This document shows, one piece after another, positions 1-9,655 of a DNA stretch of 64,000 nt. A model generated the notes under the pieces. The model was not told where the DNA came from and searched no databases. It saw only the letters and a list, made by a program, of their open reading frames with translations. The translations under genes and the position numbers were made by a program. The stretch spans positions 124,001 to 188,000 of the forward strand of contig NZ_UUOC01000052.1 of NCBI RefSeq assembly GCF_900590755.1. Direction: 5' to 3'. Each line of letters begins with the position of its first letter. Position 1 is the first letter of the stretch. The stretch is from Pseudomonas viridiflava. Lineage in GTDB: Bacteria > Pseudomonadota > Gammaproteobacteria > Pseudomonadales > Pseudomonadaceae.

Positions 1-1753
1 ACTGCAGCGGGATGGTGTAGAGGATCGGCGCCAGAGCATCAATGATGTGCGGCATCGCGATCACGTGCGTGCCTTCACCATTGGTCATACCCGCCTGCTC
101 ATCCGCAAACACGATCAACTCACCGCCACGAGCGCGGACTTCCTGGAGGTTGGATTTGAGTTTTTCCAACAGCTCGTTGTTCGGTGCCACGGTGACCACC
201 GGCATGTCGCTGTCGACCAGCGCCAGCGGGCCGTGCTTGAGCTCGCCAGCCGGGTAGGCTTCGGCGTGGATGTAGGAGATTTCCTTGAGCTTCAAGGCAC
301 CTTCCATCGCCACCGGGAATTGTGCGCCACGGCCGAGGAACAGCGTGTGGTTCTTCTCGGCGAACAGCTCGGCGACTTTCTCGATGGTGCCGTCCATTGC
401 CAATGCTTCACCCAGACGGGTTGGCAGGCGGCGCAGCTCTTCGACCAACTCAGCTTCAACGCCTTTGCCCAAGGTGCCTTTGACCTGACCGAGAGAAAGG
501 GTCAGCAACAGTAGGCCCACCAGCTGAGTAGTGAAGGCTTTGGTAGAAGCGACGCCGATTTCAGGACCGGCCTGAGTCAGCAGCGTCAGGTCCGACTCGC
601 GCACCAGTGAGCTGATGCTGATGTTGCAGATCGCCAGGCTGGCCAGGAAACCCAGCTCTTTGGCGTTGCGCAGTGCAGCCAGGGTATCGGCGGTTTCACC
701 GGACTGAGAGATCGAGACGAACAGGGTGTCCGGCTGCACCACCACCTTGCGGTAACGGAACTCGCTGGCCACTTCGACCTGGCATGGAATACCGGCCAGA
801 CCTTCGAGCCAGTAACGGGCGACCATACCGGCGTGATAGCTGGTGCCACAGGCGACGATCTGCACGTTGCGCACTTTGGCGAACAGCTCGGCTGCTTGTG
901 GGCCAAACGCCTGAACCAGAACCTGCTCCTGACCCAGACGGCCTTCAAGGGTGCGCTGCACGACTTTGGGCTGCTCGTGGATTTCCTTGAGCATGAAGTG
1001 GCGGAACGCGCCTTTGTCGGCGGCTTCTGCACCTTCACGGTGTTGCACGACTTCGCGCTCTACCGGCAGGCCATCAACCGACCAGATCTGTACGCTTTCG
1101 CGACGAATCTCGGCAATATCGCCTTCTTCCAGATACATGAAGCGGTCAGTCACCTGGCGCAGCGCCAGTTGGTCAGATGCCAGGAAGTTCTCACCCAGGC
1201 CGAGGCCAATCACCAGCGGGCTACCACTGCGGGCGGCCAGCAGACGATCAGGCTGCTTCGCGCTGATCACCGCCAGACCGTAAGCGCCATGCAGCTCTTT
1301 AACGGCGGCTTTGAGTGCTACCGCCAGGTCTGGGGTGTCTTTGAGCTTGTGGTGCAACAAATGGACGATGACTTCGGTGTCAGTATCCGAGCTGAACACG
1401 TAGCCCAGGCCTTTGAGTCGCTCACGCAAGGCTTCGTGGTTCTCGATGATGCCGTTGTGCACAACCGCCAACTCGTCAGCAGAGAAATGCGGGTGAGCGT
1501 TACGCTCGCAAGGTGCGCCATGGGTGGCCCAGCGGGTGTGGGCGATACCCAGACGGCCCAGCAGAGGCTCACCGGCCAATGCCTGCTCAAGCTCGCTGAC
1601 CTTGCCGGAGCGGCGACGGCGCTCAAGTACGCCCGTGTTACTGAAAAGCGCGACACCCGCGCTATCGTAGCCACGGTATTCCAGGCGCTTGAGGCCTTCG
1701 AGCAAGATGGCGGTAATGTTGCGTTCAGCAACGGCGCCGACGATTCCACACAT
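1..1753 (-). CDS. glmS: Glutamine--fructose-6-phosphate aminotransferase (partial, 3' end outside window)
   Basis: Converts fructose-6-phosphate and glutamine to glucosamine-6-phosphate, the first step towards UDP-GlcNAc for peptidoglycan and LPS. The start at 1753 gives MCGIVG, so Cys2 becomes the N-terminal nucleophile of the glutaminase domain. The first ~240 codons are that domain and the rest the two SIS isomerase domains. 584 codons are present; the family is about 610 residues, so roughly 25 C-terminal codons lie beyond base 1. It follows the regulator gene by 10 bp and is probably co-transcribed with it. AGGAGAA precedes the start. Confidence 0.97.
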   Translation of the reverse strand, partial: MCGIVGAVAERNITAILLEGLKRLEYRGYDSAGVALFSNTGVLERRRRSGKVSELEQALAGEPLLGRLGIAHTRWATHGAPCERNAHPHFSADELAVVHNGIIENHEALRERLKGLGYVFSSDTDTEVIVHLLHHKLKDTPDLAVALKAAVKELHGAYGLAVISAKQPDRLLAARSGSPLVIGLGLGENFLASDQLALRQVTDRFMYLEEGDIAEIRRESVQIWSVDGLPVEREVVQHREGAEAADKGAFRHFMLKEIHEQPKVVQRTLEGRLGQEQVLVQAFGPQAAELFAKVRNVQIVACGTSYHAGMVARYWLEGLAGIPCQVEVASEFRYRKVVVQPDTLFVSISQSGETADTLAALRNAKELGFLASLAICNISISSLVRESDLTLLTQAGPEIGVASTKAFTTQLVGLLLLTLSLGQVKGTLGKGVEAELVEELRRLPTRLGEALAMDGTIEKVAELFAEKNHTLFLGRGAQFPVAMEGALKLKEISYIHAEAYPAGELKHGPLALVDSDMPVVTVAPNNELLEKLKSNLQEVRARGGELIVFADEQAGMTNGEGTHVIAMPHIIDALAPILYTIPLQ

Positions 1754-1763
1754 AACTTTTCTC

Positions 1764-2531
1764 CTAGCTGACAGCGGCGCAAATCAGGTTTATGCCGCGG
1801 GCTTGTATCTGTTCGCGCGCCTCCAGGGGCAGGCGATCATCAGTAATCAGGGTATGGATGCTGCTCCAGGGCAGCTCCAGATTGGGGATCTTGCGTCCAA
1901 CTTTGTCGGCTTCGACCATCACCACGACTTCCCGGGCAACTTCGGCCATCACCCGGCTGAGCCCTAGCAATTCGTTGAATGTCGTGGTGCCGCGAATCAG
2001 GTCGATACCATCGGCACCAATGAACAATTGATCAAAATCGTAGGAGCGCAGCACCTGTTCGGCGACCTGGCCCTGGAAAGACTCGGAATGTGGGTCCCAG
2101 GTGCCACCGGTCATCAACAATACCGGCTCATGTTCCAGTTCGCTCAGGGCACTGGCCACGTGCAACGAATTGGTCATGACCACCAGACCAGGCTGTTTGC
2201 CCAACTCAGGGATCAGCGCGGCCGTGGTGCTGCCGCTGTCGACGATGATCCGCGCGTGTTCACGAATTCGTAGCACGGCGGCGCGGGCGATGGCCTGTTT
2301 GTATCTGGAAACGGGCTGGGCAGTTTCGCCGATCAGCTCCTGCGGCAAGGTGATCGCCCCGCCGTACCGACGCAGCAGCAGGCCGTTGCTTTCGAGCGCA
2401 GCCAGATCCTTACGAACCGTAACCTCGGAAGTTTCGAAGCGCTTGGCCAACTCATCAACACTGACTTCGCCCTGCTCATTGAGCAAGGCAAGGATATTGT
2501 GTCTTCTTTGCGGTGTATTACGTTTCGACAT
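1764..2531 (-). CDS. glmR: DeoR-family transcriptional regulator of the glm region
   Basis: A 255-residue DeoR-type regulator. Residues 1-60 form a winged helix-turn-helix (SVDELAKRFETSEVTVRKDL region), followed by a DeoR sugar-phosphate sensor domain with the DSGSTTAALI motif near residues 98-107. It lies between glmU and glmS, the position held by the gene called glmR in Pseudomonas. By family and context it should sense an amino-sugar phosphate and control glmS or cell-wall precursor supply. The effector cannot be read from the sequence. The gene has its own leader of 195 bp that holds a decayed REP doublet. Confidence 0.85.
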   Translation of the reverse strand: MSKRNTPQRRHNILALLNEQGEVSVDELAKRFETSEVTVRKDLAALESNGLLLRRYGGAITLPQELIGETAQPVSRYKQAIARAAVLRIREHARIIVDSGSTTAALIPELGKQPGLVVMTNSLHVASALSELEHEPVLLMTGGTWDPHSESFQGQVAEQVLRSYDFDQLFIGADGIDLIRGTTTFNELLGLSRVMAEVAREVVVMVEADKVGRKIPNLELPWSSIHTLITDDRLPLEAREQIQARGINLICAAVS

Positions 2532-2620
2532 GAGCGGTATTTGATTTCGTTTCGAAAGATAACGAAGGCAATCAAAACCTATTGAGGGGGATTGGTCAAG
2601 GGCAAATGTATGATCGATAC

Positions 2621-2704
2621 CTGCAGGAGCTGCCGAAGGCTGCGAAAGCGGTCTGTCTGATACACAGCCGTTCGCAGCCCTCGTAACCTCGGTCAGCTCT
2701 TACA
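2621..2704. repeat. Decayed REP doublet (GGAGCTGCCGAAGGCTGCGA family)
   Basis: The left half (CTGCAGGAGCTGCCGAAGG...) is close to the 73-75 bp repeat family found at 46673, 48997, 51523 and 56369. The right half is broken by an extra 8-9 bases and substitutions. It lies in the glmU-glmR gap. The extra bases make it 84 bp, longer than intact copies. Confidence 0.7.
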
Positions 2705-2726
2705 AGACCGCGGTGTATTAACAACT

Positions 2727-4094
2727 TCAGTCTTTCTTGACCTTCACCGGCCGCTTCCAGCCGTCGATGTTGCGCTGGCGCGCACGGCCGACGGCAAGCT
2801 GGGACTTATCCACATTCTGCGTGATGGTCGAACCCGCTGCGGTATTCGAGCCGTCGCCGATTTGCACAGGCGCGATCAGCGAATTGTTGGAGCCGATGAA
2901 CACATCTTCACCAATCAGCGTTTTGTGTTTGTTGGCGCCGTCGTAGTTGACCGTGATTGTCCCGGCACCGATGTTGGTGCGTGCGCCGATCACGGTGTCG
3001 CCCAGATACGTGAGATGACCCGCCTTCACACCTTCACCCAGATGGGCGTTTTTCAGTTCAACAAAGTTACCCACATGGGCCTTGGCTTCCAGCACGCTGC
3101 CCGGACGCAAGCGCGCGAACGGGCCGGCATCGCTGCCCTCGCCCATCACTGCGCCATCCAGATGACTGTTGGCCTTGATCACGACGCCTTTGCGCAACGT
3201 GCTGTCTTTGATCACGCAGTTCGGACCAATGACCACATCGTCTTCGATGACCACACGGCCTTCAAGAATGACGTTAATGTCGATCAGCACATCCCGTCCC
3301 ACGGTCACTTCACCGCGCACGTCAAAACGTGCCGGGTCGCGCAGCGTCACGCCCAAAGCCATCAACCGGCGCGCTTCACGCTGCTGATAATGGCGCTCCA
3401 GTTCGGCCAATTGCTTGCGGTCGTTGGCGCCCTGGACTTCCATCGCATCCAGCGGCTGTTCGGTGGCCACCACCAGACCATCGTTGACCGCCATGGCGAT
3501 CACGTCGGTGAGGTAGTACTCGCCTTGAGCGTTGTTGTTCGACAGACGTCCTAGCCAGACAGCCAGGCGCTTGCCCGGTACAGCGAGGATGCCGGTGTTG
3601 CCTTCGGTGATTGCCTTCTGAGCATCGGTGGCGTCTTTGTGTTCAACGATGGCGGACACACGCTTTTGCTCATCGCGCACGATGCGGCCATAGCCGGTAG
3701 GGTCATCGAGGTTCACGGTGAGCAACGCCAATTGCTCATCGCTGACTTTCTTGAGTAGACGTTCAAGGGTTTCCACTTCGATGAGCGGGACATCGCCGTA
3801 AAGAATCAGCACATTTTCAGCGGTCAATTCCGGCAGCGCTTGAGCGACGGCGTGGCCGGTACCCAGCTGTTTGTCCTGCATCACGAAATTCAGATCATCG
3901 GCAGCCAGACGCTCCCGAACGACATCCGCGCCATGGCCAATGACCACGTGGATGCGTTTGGGTGAAAGCTTGCGCGCGCTGTGGATAACATGGCCCAGCA
4001 TCGAATCCCCAGCAACAGGATGCAGGACTTTGGGAAGTGCCGAACGCATGCGAGTGCCTTGGCCGGCCGCGAGAATAACGATATCGAGGGACAT
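2727..4094 (-). CDS. glmU: Bifunctional GlcNAc-1-phosphate uridyltransferase / glucosamine-1-phosphate acetyltransferase
   Basis: Last two steps of UDP-GlcNAc synthesis. The N-terminal pyrophosphorylase domain shows the nucleotide loop LAAGQGTRM (residues 8-16), then a left-handed beta-helix acetyltransferase domain of hexapeptide repeats from about residue 250. The 455-residue length is typical. An in-frame TTG at 4106 would add four residues, but ATG at 4094 gives the conserved MSLDIVILAAG start. It follows the atp operon terminator by about 70 bp and precedes glmR. Two perfect DnaA boxes lie within the gene (2806 and 3980). Confidence 0.97.
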   Translation of the reverse strand: MSLDIVILAAGQGTRMRSALPKVLHPVAGDSMLGHVIHSARKLSPKRIHVVIGHGADVVRERLAADDLNFVMQDKQLGTGHAVAQALPELTAENVLILYGDVPLIEVETLERLLKKVSDEQLALLTVNLDDPTGYGRIVRDEQKRVSAIVEHKDATDAQKAITEGNTGILAVPGKRLAVWLGRLSNNNAQGEYYLTDVIAMAVNDGLVVATEQPLDAMEVQGANDRKQLAELERHYQQREARRLMALGVTLRDPARFDVRGEVTVGRDVLIDINVILEGRVVIEDDVVIGPNCVIKDSTLRKGVVIKANSHLDGAVMGEGSDAGPFARLRPGSVLEAKAHVGNFVELKNAHLGEGVKAGHLTYLGDTVIGARTNIGAGTITVNYDGANKHKTLIGEDVFIGSNNSLIAPVQIGDGSNTAAGSTITQNVDKSQLAVGRARQRNIDGWKRPVKVKKD

Positions 4095-4161
4095 GAGGGG
4101 TTCCAACTGAGCGCGCCGCTCGCTAACCCAATAGCAGGGTGAACAACGTCGGCTGATTCTG

Positions 4162-4194
4162 AAAAAAGAAAAAGGGTAGCCGAGGCTACCCTTT
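4162..4194 (-). terminator. Rho-independent terminator of the atp operon
   Basis: On the minus strand an 11-bp perfect stem AAAGGGTAGCC / GGCTACCCTTT with a 2-base loop is followed by a T-rich tail. It stands 30 bp after the atpC stop and before glmU. Confidence 0.9.
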
Positions 4195-4224
4195 TACTCA
4201 ATCGCGCAGAACAGTGACGCCGGA

Positions 4225-4650
4225 TTAACCGCCGTACTTCTTGCGAATTTGCTGAACGGTACGCAGCTGGGCTGCGGCCTCGGCCAGACGAGCAGTTGCA
4301 GATCCGTAATCGAAATCCGCGCCTTTTTCGTTCAGGGCCTTCTCGGCTGCCTTGACGGCTGCCTGAGCAGAAGCTTCGTCCAGGTCATCAGCACGTTGCA
4401 CAGTGTCGGCAAGCACCTTGACCATGTTCGGTTGAACCTCGAGGAAACCACCGGAGATGTAGAACACCTCGGCTGCTCCGCCCTGCTTGATCAAGCGGAT
4501 CGGACCTGGTTTCAGATCAGTGATCAGCGGCGCGTGGCCTGGAGCGATACCGATATCACCCAGGTTACCGTGCGCAATCACCATCTCGACCAGACCGGAG
4601 AAAATCTCTCCTTCCGCGCTGACGATATCGCAATGGACTGTTATAGCCAT
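4225..4650 (-). CDS. atpC: ATP synthase F1 epsilon subunit
   Basis: Central-stalk subunit of F1 that couples rotation and inhibits ATP hydrolysis. 141 residues: an N-terminal beta-sandwich (VHCDIVSAEGEIFSG..., GIAPGHAPLITDLKPG) and a C-terminal helical hairpin (about residues 90-138) rich in Ala and Glu. Last gene of the operon, 44 bp after atpD, followed by a strong terminator. Typical in length and sequence. Confidence 0.97.
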   Translation of the reverse strand: MAITVHCDIVSAEGEIFSGLVEMVIAHGNLGDIGIAPGHAPLITDLKPGPIRLIKQGGAAEVFYISGGFLEVQPNMVKVLADTVQRADDLDEASAQAAVKAAEKALNEKGADFDYGSATARLAEAAAQLRTVQQIRKKYGG

Positions 4651-4694
4651 TTGCTTGCCTCGACCTGATTAGCGCCCGTTGCCGGGCGCTGGGA

Positions 4695-6074
4695 TTACAG
4701 TTTCTTGGCTTTCTCGATCGCTTCTTCGATGCCGCCGACCATGTAGAACGCTTGTTCTGGCAGGTGGTCGTAGTCACCGTTGAGGATGCCTTTAAAGCCA
4801 GCAATGGTGTCTTTCAGGGAAACATATTTACCCGATGCACCAGTGAAGACTTCAGCCACGAAGAACGGTTGCGACAAGAAGCGCTGGATCTTACGAGCAC
4901 GGTTAACCAACTGTTTGTCGGTCTCCGACAGCTCGTCCATACCCAGGATCGCAATGATGTCCTTCAGTTCTTTGTAACGTTGCAACACGTACTGTACGCC
5001 GCGAGCGGTGTCGTAGTGTTCCTGGCCGATAACGTTCGGGTCCAGCTGGCGCGAAGTCGAATCCAGTGGATCTACCGCTGGGTAGATACCCAGGGAAGCG
5101 ATGTCACGGGACAGTACGACGGTTGCATCCAAGTGAGCAAACGTGGTCGCTGGCGACGGGTCAGTCAAGTCATCCGCAGGTACGTATACCGCTTGGATCG
5201 AAGTGATCGAACCGTTTTTGGTCGAAGTGATGCGCTCTTGCAGAGTACCCATCTCTTCAGCCAGGGTCGGCTGATAACCTACTGCCGAAGGCATACGGCC
5301 CAGCAGTGCGGATACTTCAGTACCGGCCAGTGTGTAACGGTAGATGTTGTCGACGAACAGCAGAACGTCGTTACCTTCGTCACGGAACTTCTCGGCCATG
5401 GTCAGGCCAGTCAGTGCTACGCGCAGACGGTTACCCGGCGGCTCGTTCATCTGACCGTAAACCAGTGCCACTTTGTCCAGAACGTTGGAATCCTTCATCT
5501 CGTGGTAGAAGTCGTTACCCTCACGGGTACGCTCGCCCACACCAGCGAACACGGAATAACCGCTGTGCTCGATGGCGATGTTACGGATCAGTTCCATCAT
5601 GTTTACGGTTTTGCCTACACCGGCACCACCAAACAGACCGACTTTACCGCCCTTGGCGAACGGGCAAACCAGGTCGATAACCTTGATGCCGGTTTCCAGA
5701 AGGTCGTTGCCGCCAGCTTGCTCAGCGAAGGACGGCGCAGGACGGTGAATGCCCCAGCGTTCTTCGGTGTCAATCGGGCCAGCTTCGTCGATCGGGTTGC
5801 CCAGCACGTCCATGATCCGGCCCAGAGTCGCTTTACCGACAGGTACGGAAATGGCCGAGCCAGAGTCTGTGACTTCCAGACCGCGCTTCAAGCCCTCGGT
5901 GGAGCCCATCGCAATTGTACGAACCACGCCGTCGCCCAGCTGCTGCTGAACTTCCAGGGTGGTCCCTGCCGCGCTTTGAACCAACAGCGCGTTGTAGATG
6001 CTCGGTACGCTATCGCGTGGGAATTCCACGTCGATCACGGCGCCGATGATTTGAACGATACGTCCGCTACTCAT
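4695..6074 (-). CDS. atpD: ATP synthase F1 beta subunit
   Basis: Catalytic subunit of F1. 459 residues with the P-loop GGAGVGKT near residues 148-155, the Walker B/DELSEED regions (LLFVDNIYRYTLAGTEVSALLGR; LGMDELSETDKQLV), and the usual C-terminal helical domain. The loop reads DELSETD in place of the classical DELSEED, a small change common in proteobacteria. Lies between atpG and atpC in the canonical order. Confidence 0.98.
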   Translation of the reverse strand: MSSGRIVQIIGAVIDVEFPRDSVPSIYNALLVQSAAGTTLEVQQQLGDGVVRTIAMGSTEGLKRGLEVTDSGSAISVPVGKATLGRIMDVLGNPIDEAGPIDTEERWGIHRPAPSFAEQAGGNDLLETGIKVIDLVCPFAKGGKVGLFGGAGVGKTVNMMELIRNIAIEHSGYSVFAGVGERTREGNDFYHEMKDSNVLDKVALVYGQMNEPPGNRLRVALTGLTMAEKFRDEGNDVLLFVDNIYRYTLAGTEVSALLGRMPSAVGYQPTLAEEMGTLQERITSTKNGSITSIQAVYVPADDLTDPSPATTFAHLDATVVLSRDIASLGIYPAVDPLDSTSRQLDPNVIGQEHYDTARGVQYVLQRYKELKDIIAILGMDELSETDKQLVNRARKIQRFLSQPFFVAEVFTGASGKYVSLKDTIAGFKGILNGDYDHLPEQAFYMVGGIEEAIEKAKKL

Positions 6075-6101
6075 TAGCTGGTTCCTCTAATATTTGAACC
6101 G

Positions 6102-6962
6102 TTAAACCGCGGCAGCGCCGCCGACGATTTCCGAGATCTCTTGGGTGATCGCTGCCTGACGCGCCTTGTTGTAGATCAGCTGCAAATCGCTGATCAAATC
6201 ACCGGCGTTGTCTGTGGCGTTCTTCATCGCGATCATCCGCGCTGCTTGTTCAGCTGCGTTGTTCTCGACCACCGCCTGGTACACCTGCGACTCAACGTAG
6301 CGAACCATCAAGCCGTCCAGCAGCTCTTTGGCATCGGGTTCGTAGAGGTAGTCCCAGTGGTGCTTGAGTTTCTGATCCGGGGTTGCCACCAGCGGAATCA
6401 ATTGTTCCACCGTTGGCTGTTGCGTCATGGTGTTGATGAACTTGTTGGATACCACGGACAGGCGATCAATACGGCCATCCAGGTAGGCATCCAGCATCAC
6501 CTTGACGCTGCCGATCAAATCATTGATCGACGGCTCTTCGCCCAAGTGGCTGATCGCAGCGACGACGTTACCGCCGAAGTTGCGGAAAAATGCCGCACCT
6601 TTGCTGCCAACCACGCACAGATCGATCTCTACGCCGTTTTCACGGTTTACCGCCATGTCCTTGACCAGAGCCTTGAACAGGTTGGTATTCAAGCCACCGC
6701 ACAAACCACGGTCACTGCTCACTACGACATAACCGACACGCTTTACTTCGCGCTCGATCATGAACGGGTGGCGGTATTCCGGGTTGGCGTTGGCCAGATG
6801 ACCAATCACCTGGCGGATGCGCTCCGCGTAAGGACGGCTAGCAGCCATGCGCATTTGAGCCTTGCGCATTTTGCTGACCGCCACTTTTTCCATGGCGCTG
6901 GTGATCTTTTGCGTGCTTTTGATGCTCGCAATCTTGCTGCGAATCTCTTTTGCGCCTGCCAT
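6102..6962 (-). CDS. atpG: ATP synthase F1 gamma subunit
   Basis: Rotor shaft of F1. 286 residues: N-terminal coiled-coil helix (MAGAKEIRSKIASIKSTQKITSAMEKVAVSKMRKA) and the conserved C-terminal helix (NATDNAGDLISDLQLIYNKARQA) that pair inside the alpha3beta3 ring, with a Rossmann-like domain between (SSDRGLCGGLN). Positioned 27 bp before atpD and 50 bp after atpA. No unusual feature. Confidence 0.97.
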   Translation of the reverse strand: MAGAKEIRSKIASIKSTQKITSAMEKVAVSKMRKAQMRMAASRPYAERIRQVIGHLANANPEYRHPFMIEREVKRVGYVVVSSDRGLCGGLNTNLFKALVKDMAVNRENGVEIDLCVVGSKGAAFFRNFGGNVVAAISHLGEEPSINDLIGSVKVMLDAYLDGRIDRLSVVSNKFINTMTQQPTVEQLIPLVATPDQKLKHHWDYLYEPDAKELLDGLMVRYVESQVYQAVVENNAAEQAARMIAMKNATDNAGDLISDLQLIYNKARQAAITQEISEIVGGAAAV

Positions 6963-7012
6963 GTAACACCTATCAGGTTAGCAAGCGGGAGCCTCGCGGC
7001 CCCCGCTGCGGC

Positions 7013-8557
7013 TTACCAGGTTTGGGTGGCCTTGAACTTCTCGATACCGGCTTTCATGCCAGCGTCGATTTCGTCATTGAAGTCACCCTTCACGTTGATC
7101 TTCGCCATCAAATCGGCGTGATCGCGGTTGAAGTAAGCAATCAGCGCTTGTTCAAAGCTGCCAATCTTGGCGATTTCGATGTCGGTCAGGAACCCACGCT
7201 CAGCGGCATACAGCGACAGCGCCATGTCAGCGATCGACATTGGTGCGTATTGCTTCTGCTTCATCAGCTCGGTAACGCGCTGACCATGCTCAAGTTGCTT
7301 ACGGGTCGCTTCGTCCAGGTCAGAAGCGAACTGGGCGAATGCCGCCAGTTCACGGTACTGAGCCAGAGCGGTACGGATACCACCGGAGAGCTTCTTGATG
7401 ATCTTGGTCTGAGCGGCACCACCCACACGGGATACCGAAACACCGGCGTTCACAGCTGGACGGATGCCAGAGTTGAACATGGCCGATTCCAGGAAGATCT
7501 GACCGTCAGTGATGGAAATCACGTTGGTCGGAACGAACGCGGAAACGTCGCCAGCCTGAGTTTCGATGATCGGCAATGCGGTCAGGGAACCGGTTTTGCC
7601 GGTCACTGCGCCGTTGGTGAACTTCTCTACGTATTCTTCGGAAACACGCGATGCGCGCTCCAGCAGACGGGAGTGGAGATAGAACACGTCGCCTGGGTAA
7701 GCTTCACGGCCTGGTGGACGGCGCAGCAGCAGGGAAATCTGGCGGTAAGCCACTGCTTGCTTGGACAGATCGTCATAAACGATCAGCGCGTCTTCACCGC
7801 GGTCGCGGAAGAATTCACCCATGGTGCAACCCGAGTACGGTGCAAGGAATTGCAGCGCAGCGGATTCAGAAGCACTTGCAGCCACGACGATGGTGTTAGC
7901 CAAGGCGCCGTTTTCTTCGAGCTTGCGAACAACGTTGGCGATGGTCGATTGTTTCTGACCGATTGCTACGTATACGCAGAAGATGCCGCTGTCTTTCTGG
8001 TTGATGATTGCGTCGATGGCCAGAGCGGTTTTACCGATCTGACGGTCACCGATGATCAGCTCACGCTGGCCACGGCCGACTGGAATCATGGCATCGACAG
8101 CCTTGTAGCCAGTCTGCACAGGCTGGTCTACCGACTTACGCCAGATCACGCCTGGAGCAACTTTCTCGACCGCATCGGTCTCGGTGTTGTTCAGCGGACC
8201 TTTGCCGTCAACTGGGTTACCCAGTGCGTCGACTACGCGACCCAGCAGTTCCTTACCAACCGGAACTTCGAGGATGCGGCCAGTGCACTTGGCGCTCATG
8301 CCTTCAGCCAGAGTCGTGTATGCGCCCAGTACAACGGCACCTACAGAGTCTTGCTCAAGGTTCAGCGCCATACCGTAGACGCCGCCCGGAAACTCGATCA
8401 TTTCGCCGTACATTACGTCGGCGAGACCGTGAATCCGCACGATGCCGTCAGATACGCTGACGACAGTGCCTTCGTTACGGGCTTGGGAGGTTACATCGAG
8501 CTTGTCGATGCGACCCTTGATGATTTCACTTATTTCGGAAGGATTGAGTTGCTGCAT
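7013..8557 (-). CDS. atpA: ATP synthase F1 alpha subunit
   Basis: Non-catalytic nucleotide-binding subunit of F1 that alternates with beta. 514 residues with the P-loop GDRQIGKT (about residues 169-176), the N-terminal helix MQQLNPSEISEIIKGRI that contacts delta, and the C-terminal conserved block SVSRVGGAAQTKIIKKLSG. Twenty-one bp separate it from atpH. A long open frame on the opposite strand over this gene is a codon-bias shadow. Confidence 0.98.
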   Translation of the reverse strand: MQQLNPSEISEIIKGRIDKLDVTSQARNEGTVVSVSDGIVRIHGLADVMYGEMIEFPGGVYGMALNLEQDSVGAVVLGAYTTLAEGMSAKCTGRILEVPVGKELLGRVVDALGNPVDGKGPLNNTETDAVEKVAPGVIWRKSVDQPVQTGYKAVDAMIPVGRGQRELIIGDRQIGKTALAIDAIINQKDSGIFCVYVAIGQKQSTIANVVRKLEENGALANTIVVAASASESAALQFLAPYSGCTMGEFFRDRGEDALIVYDDLSKQAVAYRQISLLLRRPPGREAYPGDVFYLHSRLLERASRVSEEYVEKFTNGAVTGKTGSLTALPIIETQAGDVSAFVPTNVISITDGQIFLESAMFNSGIRPAVNAGVSVSRVGGAAQTKIIKKLSGGIRTALAQYRELAAFAQFASDLDEATRKQLEHGQRVTELMKQKQYAPMSIADMALSLYAAERGFLTDIEIAKIGSFEQALIAYFNRDHADLMAKINVKGDFNDEIDAGMKAGIEKFKATQTW

Positions 8558-8578
8558 TGCTCTGCTGCCCCTTCAAAC

Positions 8579-9115
8579 TCAAGATTTCAATGCTTCGGCT
8601 AGTTGCGCGAGTTTGCCGCGAACTGAGCCATCGATAACCAGGTCGCCGGCGCGGATTACGACACCACCGATAAGGGTGGCATCCTCCGCAGCATGCAGGC
8701 GCACTTCCCGGCCGAGCCGTGCACTGAGAACCTTGGCGAGTTTGTCTTGCTGTTCTTGGTTCAATGCAAAAGCACTGGTGACATCCACATCGACCGATTT
8801 TTCCTGCTCGGCCTTGTACAGGTCGAACAGTTCGGCGATCTCCGGCAGAAGCGGGAGACGGTCGTTTTCAGCAACGACGTGGATGAAATTCTGTGCCTTG
8901 ACATCAAACTTGTCGCCACACACTTCAATAAAAGTGGTGGCCTTGTCTGCGCTCGTCAGTCGCGGGGCCTTGAGTACGCGCTGCATGGTGTCGTCTTGCG
9001 ACACCGCTGCAGCCAGGCCGAGCATGGCTGACCAATTGGCCAGTTGCTGGGAAGCCTGGGCGTGCTCGAAGGCTGCCTTAGCGTAAGGTCGGGCCAACGT
9101 GGTCAGTTCTGCCAT
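8579..9115 (-). CDS. atpH: ATP synthase F1 delta subunit
   Basis: Peripheral-stalk cap linking alpha to the b subunits. 178 residues: N-terminal six-helix domain (TLARPYAKAAFEHAQ...) and the C-terminal conserved block (DATLIGGVVIRAGDLVIDGSVRGKLAQL). Twelve bp after atpF. Ordinary member of the family. Confidence 0.96.
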   Translation of the reverse strand: MAELTTLARPYAKAAFEHAQASQQLANWSAMLGLAAAVSQDDTMQRVLKAPRLTSADKATTFIEVCGDKFDVKAQNFIHVVAENDRLPLLPEIAELFDLYKAEQEKSVDVDVTSAFALNQEQQDKLAKVLSARLGREVRLHAAEDATLIGGVVIRAGDLVIDGSVRGKLAQLAEALKS

Positions 9116-9127
9116 GATCGCCCTCGC

Positions 9128-9598
9128 TTAAATTTCAGCAGCCAGTTTATTAACCAGCTCCGCGTGCGCGTTTTGATCGATTGTGGCACCCAGGATCTTC
9201 TCAGCACCATTGACTGCCAGGCTACCCAATTGGGCGCGCAGCGCGTCTTTGACACCGTTCAGTTCCTGTTCGATCTCGGCCTGAGCCTGAGCCTTCACAC
9301 GGTCAGCTTCAACGCGAGCCTGTTCACGGGCTTCGTCGACAATCTGAGTACCGCGTTTCTTGGCTTGCTCAATGATTTCAGCTGCCTGAGCTTTAGCTTC
9401 GCGCAGTTGATGACCCGCTTTCTCTTGGGCCAACTCCAGGTCGCGAGCTGCTCGGCTGGCAGCGTCCAGTCCATCCGCGATCTTCTTCTGACGTTCGTGC
9501 AAAGCCGTAATGACCGGAGGCCAAACGTACTTCATGCAGAACAGCACAAAAATGAAGAACGCAACGGACTGGCCAATCAGGGTTGCATTAATGTTCAC
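9128..9598 (-). CDS. atpF: ATP synthase Fo b subunit
   Basis: Peripheral stalk. 156 residues: an N-terminal transmembrane helix (about residues 5-27, LIGQSVAFFIFVLFCMKYVWP) followed by a long charged coiled coil (residues 32-150) that dimerises and reaches F1. The canonical single b subunit of proteobacteria; no b' gene is present. 57 bp after atpE. Confidence 0.97.
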   Translation of the reverse strand: MNINATLIGQSVAFFIFVLFCMKYVWPPVITALHERQKKIADGLDAASRAARDLELAQEKAGHQLREAKAQAAEIIEQAKKRGTQIVDEAREQARVEADRVKAQAQAEIEQELNGVKDALRAQLGSLAVNGAEKILGATIDQNAHAELVNKLAAEI

Positions 9599-9655
9599 GC
9601 CAACACCTCGCTCGTTCGTTGTCCATCACACCAATCACCTCGAAAATTCGAGAGA

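Noticed and set aside
6950..8602. 550-codon plus-strand open frame over atpA
   Set aside because: Antisense shadow of atpA. Similar shadows occur over atpD (4752-6077), parA-parB (11799-13289) and betC (52631-54109).
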